Shown: positions 18,263 to 26,579 of the stretch, piece by piece
Numbering within the stretch: position 1 is the stretch's first letter
Layout of the letters: each line of letters starts with the position of its first letter
Origin: Cyclobacteriaceae bacterium
GTDB taxonomy: Bacteria > Bacteroidota > Bacteroidia > Cytophagales > Cyclobacteriaceae
Direction of reading: 5' to 3'
NCBI GenBank assembly: GCA_025455015.1
Contig: JALONI010000019.1
Location: 1 to 39,009 of the forward strand
Length of the DNA: 39,009 nt
The notes under the pieces: model-generated
Seen by the model: the letters and a program-made list of their open reading frames with translations, nothing else
Database searches by the model: none
Told to the model about the DNA's origin: nothing
Made by a program: the position numbers and the translations under genes

Positions 18263-19438
18263 TCATTGATTCGGTCCTTTTTTCAGCTCGATCTTGGCCA
18301 GGGCAGCCTCACGACTAATTTTTCCGGACGAATAGTCGCGCAGCACGCTCTGCTTGATGCTGGCTTCAAGGGAAGCCGGTATGCCGCAGGCCACACAGCG
18401 GGTTAGCCGAACGTTGAACACCAGCGTCTCGTTGTCTTTCAGGCTCTTCAGGGTGCGGCCGTACTCCAACATGTTCTCTTTCAAGTCCTTCTCAAACGCG
18501 GGGTACAGTTCTTTCACTTTTTTGTCACGGTCGGGTTTCTCCAACTCCCGCAAGTTAATGGTGGGCATCTGATATAGCCCACCGTCCATCTCATTGCTGG
18601 AATACACCTGCATGTAATATACCACGCCATAGTCGCGTAAGCGCTCAAAATACACTTCGTCATTGGTAAAGTATGTTTTTGACAAATCCGAGCGATACAA
18701 GCGGCTGAAGATGCTGGACAACAACTCCAGATCGGGCTCTATCGACTCTTCTTTTTCTGAATTGATCACCCGTATTTTGCCCGATGCTTGCTCACGTGTC
18801 AACTTGCCCTGCTTATACTGGACCATGTCTTCCTTGTTGGCTTCCACCAGCAAAAACGACCGATCGTTGCCCCACGTCCACGGGCTGCGCCCGTCCTGTC
18901 GGTTGGTGACGGATATCTTTTCAGCGCTGGGCAGTTGCGAGAGTAGATCACTGTAGTCCAACATAAAGTCTTTGATGGCTCCCACCAATTTAGCCTGGTA
19001 TGCGTTTCGCGCGCTGTCTATGTTTATCTCCTTGCCTTTACCACCCCGACCCGCGCGGCCGTTGATGGTAATGGCCTCGCGCGCGCGTGCCCGGGCTTCT
19101 GAACGCGGCTCCTCATCACCCTCCTGCTCATAGTAGAAACCGGGTGCTTGGATAGCCCGCATGCCGCTGACACGCAGCGCATCGCCCATCGTACTGTTGA
19201 GATAAATAAAGTTCATGTCGGGGGGCAACCGAAAGGTAACGCCATAGCCGGCCATGTAGTGAGCCTCTGCTTCCACGTTGAAAAACGAGCGCGTTCCCTG
19301 CTGCTGTTTGATCACCGTGCCCAACACGTTCTTGGCAATTTCCAAATCGCGTGTCATGCGATCGTCATCTATTTTCTGTGCATCTGCCAGCGACCATGCC
19401 GCCAGCCATACCATCACCAGACAAATTCTCTTTTTCAT
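18263..19438 (-). CDS. Secreted protein of unknown function linked to the sigma/anti-sigma pair
   Basis: I do not recognise this 391-residue protein. It has a clear signal peptide (MKKRICLVMVWLAAWSLADA) and otherwise no membrane segment, so it should be periplasmic or outer-membrane associated. The middle is rich in charged residues, with an Arg/Ala stretch (SEARARAREAI) near 113-125. Two similar short elements, YKQGKLTREQASGKI and YSSGKISREAALAKI, lie about 155 residues apart, the second close to the C-terminus; they resemble SHOCT-type short helical modules. A CVAC motif lies near residue 345. It follows the anti-sigma gene by 10 bases, so it is probably part of the same transcript and may be a sensor or target. 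Confidence 0.75.
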   Translation of the reverse strand: MKKRICLVMVWLAAWSLADAQKIDDDRMTRDLEIAKNVLGTVIKQQQGTRSFFNVEAEAHYMAGYGVTFRLPPDMNFIYLNSTMGDALRVSGMRAIQAPGFYYEQEGDEEPRSEARARAREAITINGRAGRGGKGKEINIDSARNAYQAKLVGAIKDFMLDYSDLLSQLPSAEKISVTNRQDGRSPWTWGNDRSFLLVEANKEDMVQYKQGKLTREQASGKIRVINSEKEESIEPDLELLSSIFSRLYRSDLSKTYFTNDEVYFERLRDYGVVYYMQVYSSNEMDGGLYQMPTINLRELEKPDRDKKVKELYPAFEKDLKENMLEYGRTLKSLKDNETLVFNVRLTRCVACGIPASLEASIKQSVLRDYSSGKISREAALAKIELKKGPNQ

Positions 19439-19448
19439 TTTTTTGCTT

Positions 19449-20294
19449 TTAATAGGCCGTTAATTTTGTTTTTGAGCCTGTTCCACTGTTGGCAATGAGG
19501 CTCGTCAGCAATTGCTCTGTTTCCTGTTTGAATTGATTCGTATTGCTCTCCATCGTCAGCAGCTTGTTTTGAAACAAGGCGAGGTCTTGGTTTCGCTGCT
19601 CGGTCAAGTACTTGGAAAAGTCCACCAGCAAGTTTTCCATGTACAGCTTTTGCTCCGTGGCCGAAAGTGTCAGGTATTCCTTCATGGCGCGCTGATTTTC
19701 TTCTCGCAGTGAGGCAACAAAGGCGCGAATCTGATCCTGCGAGGCAGCCGACACCTGGTTGACCAACTCGTCCATCTGTTGGTTGTTAGTGGCGTGGTTT
19801 GTCTGGATGGCGCGGGTCACCATGGCCTGTTGCTGGCGCCAATCGGCAGCCCATTGCCGGCCATTCTCCGAAACCGAGCGATCAATCATCTGCTGCACTT
19901 GCTCGGTCGTTAGCGCCTGTACCGGTACCGCCACCGAGGAAGGCTTTGTTTCACCAAAGGCAATTGTCAGCGCGCGCGCTTCATAGCGAATGTTGACCTG
20001 CAAAAGTTTGGCTGTCACCAACACGAGCAACACACCGGCCGCAATCCCCAGGGGCAGTCGCCAGTAGGCTGAGTGCCAAAATGAGGGCTTCGTATCCTCC
20101 ACCAAAACCGGTGGGGCGATAACCTCTTGATCTTGCGCTTGGCGAAGCCACTGCCGCATCGTTTGCCATTCCGCTACCCGCTTTCGCTGATCGGGGTTTT
20201 GCTCCAAATAGGCTTCCACCTGGGCGTGTTCTTCTGCACTCAGTTCGCCATACACGTAGGCCATCCAAGTGGCTTCATCCGGTTTAAAGTTCAT
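19449..20294 (-). CDS. Anti-sigma factor-like membrane protein
   Basis: The product (281 residues) has an N-terminal cytoplasmic helical segment (WMAYVYGELSAEEHAQVEAYLEQNPD) of the zinc-finger-like anti-sigma type but without the cysteines. One membrane helix follows at about 78-98 (LPLGIAAGVLLVLVTAKLL). After it comes a long Gln/Asn/Glu-rich region of about 150 residues predicted to be coiled coil, facing the periplasm. It overlaps the sigma factor gene by 11 bases, the typical arrangement in which the anti-sigma protein holds its partner at the membrane. The ATG at 20294 is preferred to a TTG two codons earlier. Confidence 0.82.
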   Translation of the reverse strand: MNFKPDEATWMAYVYGELSAEEHAQVEAYLEQNPDQRKRVAEWQTMRQWLRQAQDQEVIAPPVLVEDTKPSFWHSAYWRLPLGIAAGVLLVLVTAKLLQVNIRYEARALTIAFGETKPSSVAVPVQALTTEQVQQMIDRSVSENGRQWAADWRQQQAMVTRAIQTNHATNNQQMDELVNQVSAASQDQIRAFVASLREENQRAMKEYLTLSATEQKLYMENLLVDFSKYLTEQRNQDLALFQNKLLTMESNTNQFKQETEQLLTSLIANSGTGSKTKLTAY

Positions 20295-20883
20295 AGCCAA
20301 TGCTTTCTTTGGTAATGTTCCGTCTCTCCAAAATTCCCTTCATCGTTTCCAACCCATAGTACAGCCGTGACTTGGCTGTGTTTTCCGAGATGTTCAAGAC
20401 CTCGGCAATCTCCCGAAACTTCAGCCCTTCATATTCCTTCATGATCACCACCTCGCGTTGTTCGGCACTCAACTCGTGCAGGCACTGATGCAGCAAGTCC
20501 GACAGCTCGGCTTGCCTCAGTTGCCGCTCGGGGTTGTCGTGCCGGTGGGTGGATTGCTCCCACCCTGTATCCCTGCCCCGTGCGGCCTGCATTTCGTTCA
20601 ATGACAACAAACGCTGACTTTTTTGCTTTCGCGCCTCCTCACGGCAACTGTTAATGGCGATGGTGTACAGCCACGACTTGAACCGTCCTGCATCCTGCAA
20701 GGAGGCCATGTGCCGGTGCATGCTGATAAAGGCTTTTTGCGAAGCTTCCATGGCCTGGTCGTGGTCATAGAAAAATTTGTAGCAAAAGTTGTAGATGCGC
20801 TTGTACCACAGCTGCACCAACTTGCCTTGGGCATTCTTATCGCCTTCGCGGGCCCGGGCGATGAGCGCATCGGAATGCATCAT
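20284..20883 (-). CDS. RNA polymerase sigma factor, ECF subfamily
   Basis: The 199-residue product has sigma region 2 (WYKRIYNFCYKFFYDHDQAMEASQKAF ... GRFKSWLYTIAINSCREEARK) and a region 4 helix-turn-helix (LSAEQREVVIMKEYEGLKFREIAEVL). These are joined by a linker, with no region 3, as expected for ECF factors that redirect RNA polymerase in response to envelope or other signals. The ATG at 20883 fits the family; a longer frame would use a TTG at 20946. The anti-sigma gene overlaps its 3' end. Its own target promoter cannot be read reliably from one window. Confidence 0.93.
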   Translation of the reverse strand: MMHSDALIARAREGDKNAQGKLVQLWYKRIYNFCYKFFYDHDQAMEASQKAFISMHRHMASLQDAGRFKSWLYTIAINSCREEARKQKSQRLLSLNEMQAARGRDTGWEQSTHRHDNPERQLRQAELSDLLHQCLHELSAEQREVVIMKEYEGLKFREIAEVLNISENTAKSRLYYGLETMKGILERRNITKESIGYEL

Positions 20884-21010
20884 AGCAATGTCGAGTAACG
20901 TTTCGGCCACGGGCTTGGTTTTTCTTGCTTCCCTTGGGTCACGCAATAAAGATGGGTGTTAAGGTCAAAAAGTTTTAGCCCGAACAAAAATATTCCGGCC
21001 GGCCTACCGC

Positions 21011-21018
21011 TATCTTTA
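21011..21018 (+). promoter_or_regulatory. Near-consensus -7 element for the methyltransferase gene
   Basis: TATCTTTA differs from TAnnTTTG in the last base only. It ends 6 bases before the GTG start, so the message may be leaderless. No -33 TTG is evident. Confidence 0.4.
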
Positions 21019-21023
21019 CAGCC

Positions 21024-21794
21024 GTGAAAAAACTGGTTTCCTGGCTCATCCGGTTTGTGCCCCGCAGATACCTGCAGCGCGTGAGCGGAGTGGGGCTTCG
21101 GCTCTTGGGCGTGTTTTACCGCGGCCACCAGGTGCAATGTCCTATCTGCGAGCACCGCTACCGCGAATTTCTGCCCTATGGGCGCATCAACCCACGGCCC
21201 AACGCGTTGTGCGCCCACTGCCAGAGCCTGGAGCGCCATCGGCTGATTTGGCTATACCTCCGTGAGCAGACAGACTTTTTTGCGCGACCGCAATCGGTGC
21301 TGCATGTGGCCCCCGAGCATTGTTTTTTGAAGGCCTTTGAAAAACAGCATGGCGACAGATACATCACCGCGGATATCGAATCGCCTCTGGCCAACGTAAA
21401 AATGGATTTGCACCAGATACCCTTTCCCGAAAACACCTTTGACGTGGTCTTGTGTAATCACGTGCTGGAGCACGTAGCGGATGACATTCAGGCGCTGCGC
21501 GAGATACACCGCGTATTGAGGCCGGGAGGCTACGCCATTTTGCAAGTGCCATTTTTCCATCCCGTGCCTGACACCACGTATGAAGATGCGTCCATCACCG
21601 ACCCTCGCGCCCGCGAAAAAGCTTTTGGCCAAAACGACCACGTGCGCAAGTTTGGCAAAGACTATGCGCACCGGATAACCCGTGCGGGGCTGGTGGCCGA
21701 GGGCCATGAATTTGCCAACACCCTGGGAGGCAAGGCGCACTTTTTTGGCATCGAACCGAAAGAGATCCTGTACATCGGGCGAAAACGATCATAA
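21024..21794 (+). CDS. Class I SAM-dependent methyltransferase with N-terminal zinc ribbon
   Basis: The 256-residue product opens with a basic amphipathic stretch. A probable zinc ribbon follows, CPICEHRY ... CAHC, at about 39-66. The Rossmann-type methyltransferase then carries the motif VLHVAPE for motif I and FDVVLCNHVLEHVADD for the post-motif region typical of Methyltransf_11. The substrate is unknown; similar genes often sit among cell-surface sugar genes, but none are nearby. The start is GTG at 21024, and no ATG lies close. The gene is divergent from the sigma factor gene and converges with mdh; its stop codon lies in the A-run of the mdh terminator. Confidence 0.85.
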   Translation: MKKLVSWLIRFVPRRYLQRVSGVGLRLLGVFYRGHQVQCPICEHRYREFLPYGRINPRPNALCAHCQSLERHRLIWLYLREQTDFFARPQSVLHVAPEHCFLKAFEKQHGDRYITADIESPLANVKMDLHQIPFPENTFDVVLCNHVLEHVADDIQALREIHRVLRPGGYAILQVPFFHPVPDTTYEDASITDPRAREKAFGQNDHVRKFGKDYAHRITRAGLVAEGHEFANTLGGKAHFFGIEPKEILYIGRKRS

Positions 21795-21817
21795 AAAAAC
21801 CGCCCTCGCAGGCGGTT
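21791..21817 (-). terminator. Rho-independent terminator of mdh
   Basis: On the minus strand a 7-pair stem (AACCGCC with GGCGGTT, 6-base loop) runs into seven T. It overlaps the last codons of the convergent methyltransferase gene. Confidence 0.88.
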
Positions 21818-21842
21818 CTATTTCGGGCGGATGTCAGCGTGT

Positions 21843-22775
21843 TTACTTGCTCAACTTATCCAACACATCCATTACCTCTTTCACGTGCTTGCGGCTGGTT
21901 TCCAGCGAAGCTTTTTCTTCGGCATTCAGGTCGAGTTCAATGATCTTCTCCACACCGTTTTTGCCAAGCACCACCGGCACCCCCAGGTAGCAATCCTTGA
22001 TGCCATATTCACCCGCCAGTTGGATACACACCGGTAAAATCCTGCGTTGGTCCCGCACGATGGCCTCCACCATTTGCGCGGCTGCCGAACCGGGGGCATA
22101 CCAGGCGGATGTGCCCATCAGCTTGACCAACTCGCCCCCGCCCACTTTAGTGCGTTCAATGATGGCGTTCAGTTTGTCTTTGGCTATCAACTCGGTCACC
22201 GGAATGCCCGACACAGTCGTATAGCGAGGCAGCGGCACCATGGTATCGCCATGCCCCCCCAACAACATCGCTTGGATGTCTTTGGGCGATACGTTCAGCG
22301 CCTCCGCCAGGAACGCGCGGTAGCGGGCGGTATCCAAAATGCCGGCCATGCCCATCACCTTGGTGCGCGGCAGCTTTGAGGTGATGTGCGCCTGATATGT
22401 CATTACATCGAGGGGATTTGACACTACGATGACAATGGCGTTGGGCGAGTGCTTCACCACGTTTTCCGTCACCGATTTCACAATGCCGGCATTCGTGCCG
22501 ATGAGGTCATCGCGCGTCATGCCGGGCTTGCGCGGCAATCCCGAAGTGATCACCACCACCTCCGACCCCGCGGTTTTGGCGTAGTCGTTGGTAGAGCCCA
22601 CGGTGCGCGTATCGTACAGGTCGATGGGAGCCTTCTGCCAGATATCCAGTGCCTTACCTTCGGCAAAGCCCTCGCGTATGTCCAGCAATACAACTTCGTT
22701 GGCGATTTCTTTGTACGCCAGCACATCGGCACAGGTAGCTCCCACATTGCCCGCTCCTACTACGGTTACTTTCAT
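21843..22775 (-). CDS. mdh: Malate dehydrogenase
   Basis: Mdh interconverts malate and oxaloacetate with NAD in the citric acid cycle. The 310-residue product has the N-terminal nucleotide-binding motif VVGAGNVGA and GLPRKPGMTRDDLI with the substrate-binding arginines. VVSNPLDVMTY and the catalytic histidine in LLGGHGDTMVPL are also present. This is the LDH-like (type 3) form usual in Bacteroidota. It has its own promoter element at 22817-22824 and a strong terminator after its stop, so it is transcribed alone. Confidence 0.97.
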   Translation of the reverse strand: MKVTVVGAGNVGATCADVLAYKEIANEVVLLDIREGFAEGKALDIWQKAPIDLYDTRTVGSTNDYAKTAGSEVVVITSGLPRKPGMTRDDLIGTNAGIVKSVTENVVKHSPNAIVIVVSNPLDVMTYQAHITSKLPRTKVMGMAGILDTARYRAFLAEALNVSPKDIQAMLLGGHGDTMVPLPRYTTVSGIPVTELIAKDKLNAIIERTKVGGGELVKLMGTSAWYAPGSAAAQMVEAIVRDQRRILPVCIQLAGEYGIKDCYLGVPVVLGKNGVEKIIELDLNAEEKASLETSRKHVKEVMDVLDKLSK

Positions 22776-22816
22776 GTTCTCTGGTATTAAGTGGTGGATT
22801 TCGTTTTTTCGGCTGG

Positions 22817-22824
22817 CAAAGGTA
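22817..22824 (-). promoter_or_regulatory. Bacteroidota -7 promoter element of mdh
   Basis: TACCTTTG on the minus strand matches TAnnTTTG exactly and lies 41 bases before the mdh ATG, giving a leader of roughly 35 bases. Confidence 0.6.
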
Positions 22825-22862
22825 TAGCGGGCCGGGCCAAAAAAGAAACGTCTTCGGCAGTT

Positions 22863-24164
22863 TTACGCGACCGTAAATGAAATGACAGACCGGGTGTCGG
22901 GGCGAACCTTAACCCGGTCGTCTGTGCGTATGCCCACCACCCACACAATGCGGCCCTCGCTCTCCAGCACGGTCACATTCGGCTTAGCCACCAACGGAAT
23001 TTTCTGGTCAATCAACAAGTCGCTGATTTTTTTACGGCCCGTCATCCCCAACGGCTGCAGCCAATCGCCCGGCTGCCAAACGCGCCAGCAGATGGGAAAA
23101 GAAACGGAGTCGGCCGAAACCACCGCGGTCGCGGGTGCGGCAGGCGAGCGGCTGTCCGCGGAATAAGACACGCGCAAGACCAGACTCCCCAGTTGGTAGG
23201 TACCTTCGCCCGGGATCACCACTGGCTCGTGCGCGGCCTGTTGGGGGGCCAACAGCACGGCTGCGCGGTCGGTTACGAGTTGGTGGGTCTCCGAAAAAAA
23301 CTGTTTGCCCGGTTGGCCTTCTGCTGCGCGTACCACCTGCTCGCACTGTTCCCATGAAAAACCAAACGCCCGCGTGAGGCGAAACAAAATGGAAGCGGCC
23401 CCCGGTAGCCGAAGGCCTTCCTTGCGGATGGCTACCCCATGAACCTGTTCATGCCAGTAAGCTTCCTTCCACGCGGCCACCGCCTGCTCGATGAGCGCCA
23501 AGTCGCCCGCCAACTGATTGACGCGCGATGGCCAGGCCGCTTCCAGCCCGGGGTTAATCTGCTTTAATACAGGCACCACGTGGTGCCGGATGCGGTTGCG
23601 GGTGTAGTCGTCTGTGTGATTGGTTGCATCCTCGCGCCAGGCCAGGTCGTGCTGGCGGGCATAGCGCTCGATGTCGGCCCGGGTGGCAAACAGCAAGGGG
23701 CGTATAACGCGGTCGCGGATTGGCGGAATGCCGCGTAAGCCCTCCAGCGAGGCCCCCCGCGTCCAATTCAGTAACACCGTTTCGATACTGTCGTTGAGGT
23801 GGTGGGCGGTCGCGACAAAGTCATACCCATGGGCCGCCCGCACCTGTTCAAACCACTGGTAGCGCAGCGTGCGCGCGGCCATCTGGATGGACAACCCCGT
23901 CTCTTCGGCATAGTTATTGGTTGCCAAGCGGGTTGAAAAGAACGGAATCCCTCGTGCCTCAGCCCATTGCCGCACAAATGCTTCATCGCCCTCAGCGGCA
24001 GCCCCCCGGAGTTGGAAATTGGCATGGGCCACGCAAAACGACTGCCTGGTTTGGTGCATCAGATGCGCCAGCACCACGGAATCAAGGCCCCCGCTGGCCG
24101 CCACCACAAACCGGCTGCCGCGCGGACACGCTTGCGCCAAAAAAGACTCAAAACGGGCTTTCAT
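22863..24164 (-). CDS. tilS: tRNA(Ile)-lysidine synthase
   Basis: TilS attaches lysine to C34 of tRNA-Ile(CAU), which changes both its codon and amino acid identity, and is essential in most bacteria. The 433-residue protein has the PP-loop SGGLDS at 24-29, which binds ATP, and ATAHHLNDSIETVLLNWTRG. The C-terminal domain follows with WQPGDWLQPLGMTGRKKISDLLIDQKIP. The ATG at 24164 is taken from the family N-terminus (MKARFESFLAQ); eight further codons upstream are open, but they include the -7 box. The gene is divergent from the OstA-like gene. Confidence 0.96.
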   Translation of the reverse strand: MKARFESFLAQACPRGSRFVVAASGGLDSVVLAHLMHQTRQSFCVAHANFQLRGAAAEGDEAFVRQWAEARGIPFFSTRLATNNYAEETGLSIQMAARTLRYQWFEQVRAAHGYDFVATAHHLNDSIETVLLNWTRGASLEGLRGIPPIRDRVIRPLLFATRADIERYARQHDLAWREDATNHTDDYTRNRIRHHVVPVLKQINPGLEAAWPSRVNQLAGDLALIEQAVAAWKEAYWHEQVHGVAIRKEGLRLPGAASILFRLTRAFGFSWEQCEQVVRAAEGQPGKQFFSETHQLVTDRAAVLLAPQQAAHEPVVIPGEGTYQLGSLVLRVSYSADSRSPAAPATAVVSADSVSFPICWRVWQPGDWLQPLGMTGRKKISDLLIDQKIPLVAKPNVTVLESEGRIVWVVGIRTDDRVKVRPDTRSVISFTVA

Positions 24165-24173
24165 GCAAGTCAT

Positions 24174-24181
24174 CAAAGGTA
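24174..24181 (-). promoter_or_regulatory. Bacteroidota -7 promoter element of tilS
   Basis: TACCTTTG on the minus strand is an exact match and ends 9 bases before the tilS ATG, so the message has almost no leader. Confidence 0.6.
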
Positions 24182-24203
24182 GCCACAAACGGCCGATTAG
24201 TTT

Positions 24204-24211
24204 TACTTTTG
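24204..24211 (+). promoter_or_regulatory. Bacteroidota -7 promoter element of the OstA-like gene
   Basis: TACTTTTG is an exact TAnnTTTG match and ends 9 bases before the ATG at 24221. Its -33 region would fall on the opposing tilS -7 element. Confidence 0.6.
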
Positions 24212-24220
24212 CGGGCGTCC

Positions 24221-25768
24221 ATGCGTGCCCTTTCCCTCATTCTTCTGCTGGCGGTTTCGCTGCCGCTGATGGCTCAAAAAAAAGTGAAGCTGACACAGGC
24301 CGACAACCTGATTGGCAGTGCCAAGGAAGGACAGCGCTTTGACCGCCTGCTCGGCAACGTGGTTTTGCAACAAAACCGCACCACCATTTACTGTGACTCG
24401 GCCCACTTCTACAAAGCCCTAAACCGGGTAGAAGCCTTTGGCCGCATACGCATTACCGAGGGTGACTCGGTGAACTGTACCGCCAACGCTCTTACCTACG
24501 ATGGCAACTCCAAAATTGCCTACCTGCGCAGAAACGTGGTGTTCACCAAGCTGGGGCTGGCCACTTTGTACACCGACTTTCTCGACTACGACCGCCAAAA
24601 AAACGAAGCCCGGTACTTCAACGGAGGCAAGTTGGTGGATAGCACCAACACCCTCACCAGCCAAAAGGGATACTACTTCCTGCCCAACAACATGGCGTCA
24701 TTCAAAAAAAACGTGGTGGGCGTAAGTCCCGACTATACCCTGACGTCCGATACGCTCCAATACAATTCCAAAACCAAAATCATCTACTTCCGCGACAGCA
24801 CCCAGGTAACGGACAAAGAAGGAAAAACCGCCATCTATCAAAATGGCTTTTACGACACCAACCAAAAAACATCCAACCTGAGCAACGGGCAAATCGAAAC
24901 ACCCAACAACCGCCTGAAGGGCGACAAATACTACCTGGACGACATCCGCAAGTTTTACAAAGCCGTAGGGCGGGTGGCCATGACGTCCAAAGAAGAAAAC
25001 ATGACGGTTTTTGGTGATGATGGCTACTACGATCGAAAAAAGGGCATTAGCAAAGTGTATGGCAACGCCTACGTGGCGAAGGTAGCCGATGATGGAGACA
25101 CGCTCTTCCTCTCTGCGGATACGCTGGTGTCCATCGAAAGCGCAGACCCGCGGCAAAAGCGGCTATTGGCCTACCACCATGTCAAAATCTTTAAGCGCGA
25201 TTTGCAGGGCAGTGCCGATTCGCTGGCGTACCTCCCGGCCGACAGCATGCTGCATCTTTACCAAGACCCGATTTTGTGGGCGAATGGAAACCAACTCACG
25301 TCCGACTCCATCCGGATGCTGATGAAGAACAAAGCCATCCATCGCATTTTTTTGGTGGCCAATGCCTTCGTGATTCAGGAAGACACGGTGAAGAACTACA
25401 ACCAGATCAAAGGCCGGAAGATGACCGCCTTTTTCAACGGCCAAGCCATTGATCACGTCATTGTAGAGGGCAACGGGGAGAGCATCTACTATGCTACGCA
25501 GGAAGAAAAAATCGTAAACGACAAAAAAGAAGAGGTGGTGTTGATGGCCACCGTGGGGCTGAACAAAATCATCTGCAGCAACATGCGCATCAATTTTCGG
25601 GATGGCAAAGTGAACAACATCACGTTTTACAAAAAGCCCGATGCCCAACTGATCCCCCCGCACGAGTGGAAGGAGGATCAAAAGCGGCTCCGGGGCTTCG
25701 CCTGGCGCGGCAAAGAGCGCCCTGGCCGGGCAGATGTGGTAAAAACGCCCGGTAAAACGATCCCGTAA
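24221..25768 (+). CDS. OstA/LptA-like periplasmic protein (LPS transport family)
   Basis: The 515-residue product has a signal peptide ending in LMAQ. It consists of repeated beta-jellyroll elements of the OstA-like type, with many segments such as NRTTIYCDSAHFY, VNCTANALTYDG and TLTSDTLQYNSKTK. LptA and LptD N-terminal domains of this fold bridge the periplasm and carry lipopolysaccharide. The long Bacteroidota version is a good candidate for the Lpt bridge, but that role is inferred. The frame is open from 23921 across tilS; the ATG at 24221 is chosen for the signal peptide and the adjacent -7 element. Confidence 0.88.
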   Translation: MRALSLILLLAVSLPLMAQKKVKLTQADNLIGSAKEGQRFDRLLGNVVLQQNRTTIYCDSAHFYKALNRVEAFGRIRITEGDSVNCTANALTYDGNSKIAYLRRNVVFTKLGLATLYTDFLDYDRQKNEARYFNGGKLVDSTNTLTSQKGYYFLPNNMASFKKNVVGVSPDYTLTSDTLQYNSKTKIIYFRDSTQVTDKEGKTAIYQNGFYDTNQKTSNLSNGQIETPNNRLKGDKYYLDDIRKFYKAVGRVAMTSKEENMTVFGDDGYYDRKKGISKVYGNAYVAKVADDGDTLFLSADTLVSIESADPRQKRLLAYHHVKIFKRDLQGSADSLAYLPADSMLHLYQDPILWANGNQLTSDSIRMLMKNKAIHRIFLVANAFVIQEDTVKNYNQIKGRKMTAFFNGQAIDHVIVEGNGESIYYATQEEKIVNDKKEEVVLMATVGLNKIICSNMRINFRDGKVNNITFYKKPDAQLIPPHEWKEDQKRLRGFAWRGKERPGRADVVKTPGKTIP

Positions 25769-25861
25769 GTCCATTTATTTTCCACTGGGCGATTTTTTTT
25801 CCGTTGGCCGCTGGCTTTTCCTGCGCAAACCCTTACCTTTCATTTGAATTAGTGTGTCTCC

Positions 25862-26554
25862 ATGAAAAAAACCGGGTTGCTCATGCTCGCGGTGTTCTTT
25901 GCCGGCCTGGCCTTTGGCCAGCTGGAGTTTACTGATTCGCCCCCGTCCGTTCAGGTCTCCGTGTCCGAGGTGGTGCGCCTCCCCATCGTACTAAAAAACA
26001 CCTCTGAAAAGGCGCAAATTGTCACGTTCCGCCTCACGGGCGAGTTGGGATCAACGCAGCGTGGCTACTTCTGTCTGGACAAAAACTGTTTCGAGCAGGC
26101 CAACCGGGAGTTTACACGCAAACTGGAGGCTGGCGAGCAACTGGCCGAGGTGACGTTTGTGCTGGAAAGCGGCCTCATGGCTTCGCACCATACGCTGCGT
26201 TTTGAGGCCGATACCAAAGGGGGTGCCGGGGCCGAATATGCGGTCAACGTGTGGGTAGAGGAAAAGAAGGGCCGATCGTTCGTTTTTCAAACCAAGGACA
26301 TCAGCCTGCACGACATCTACCCCAGTCCCATCACCGATGTGGGCTTTCTGGACTACCGCCTCCAAAACGAGTCGGTCAAAGCCAAAATCACCATCCAAAA
26401 CATCTTAGGCCAGCGCATGGGCGACTACGACCTGCCTTATGGCGAAAACAAGGTGAAAATCTCGGCCGAGGACCTGGCCGCAGGGGTTTACTTTTTCACC
26501 CTGTACCTCAACAACCAGGGGGTACTTACCCGGAAAATACTGGTGCGCAAGTAG
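25862..26554 (+). CDS. T9SS sorting-domain protein of unknown function
   Basis: The 230-residue product has a signal peptide (MKKTGLLMLAVFFAGLAFGQ). An Ig-like beta domain spans about 25-135; it contains two cysteines seven residues apart (CLDKNC plus neighbours). A type A T9SS sorting domain ends the protein (DIYPSPITDVGFLDYRL ... ITIQNILGQRM ... GVYFFTLYLNNQGV). It should cross the outer membrane by the type IX system. The central domain resembles the cadherin-like or DUF-type domain of small T9SS cargo, but I cannot name it. A weak 5-pair hairpin follows, and the bamD promoter lies just beyond. Confidence 0.85.
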   Translation: MKKTGLLMLAVFFAGLAFGQLEFTDSPPSVQVSVSEVVRLPIVLKNTSEKAQIVTFRLTGELGSTQRGYFCLDKNCFEQANREFTRKLEAGEQLAEVTFVLESGLMASHHTLRFEADTKGGAGAEYAVNVWVEEKKGRSFVFQTKDISLHDIYPSPITDVGFLDYRLQNESVKAKITIQNILGQRMGDYDLPYGENKVKISAEDLAAGVYFFTLYLNNQGVLTRKILVRK

Positions 26555-26579
26555 GCTAACTGATCGCGCGGCAAAAAAA

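Noticed and set aside
23921-24220. Upstream extension of the OstA-like reading frame by 100 codons
   Set aside because: It runs antisense through tilS, while the ATG at 24221 gives a clean signal peptide and sits right after an exact -7 element.
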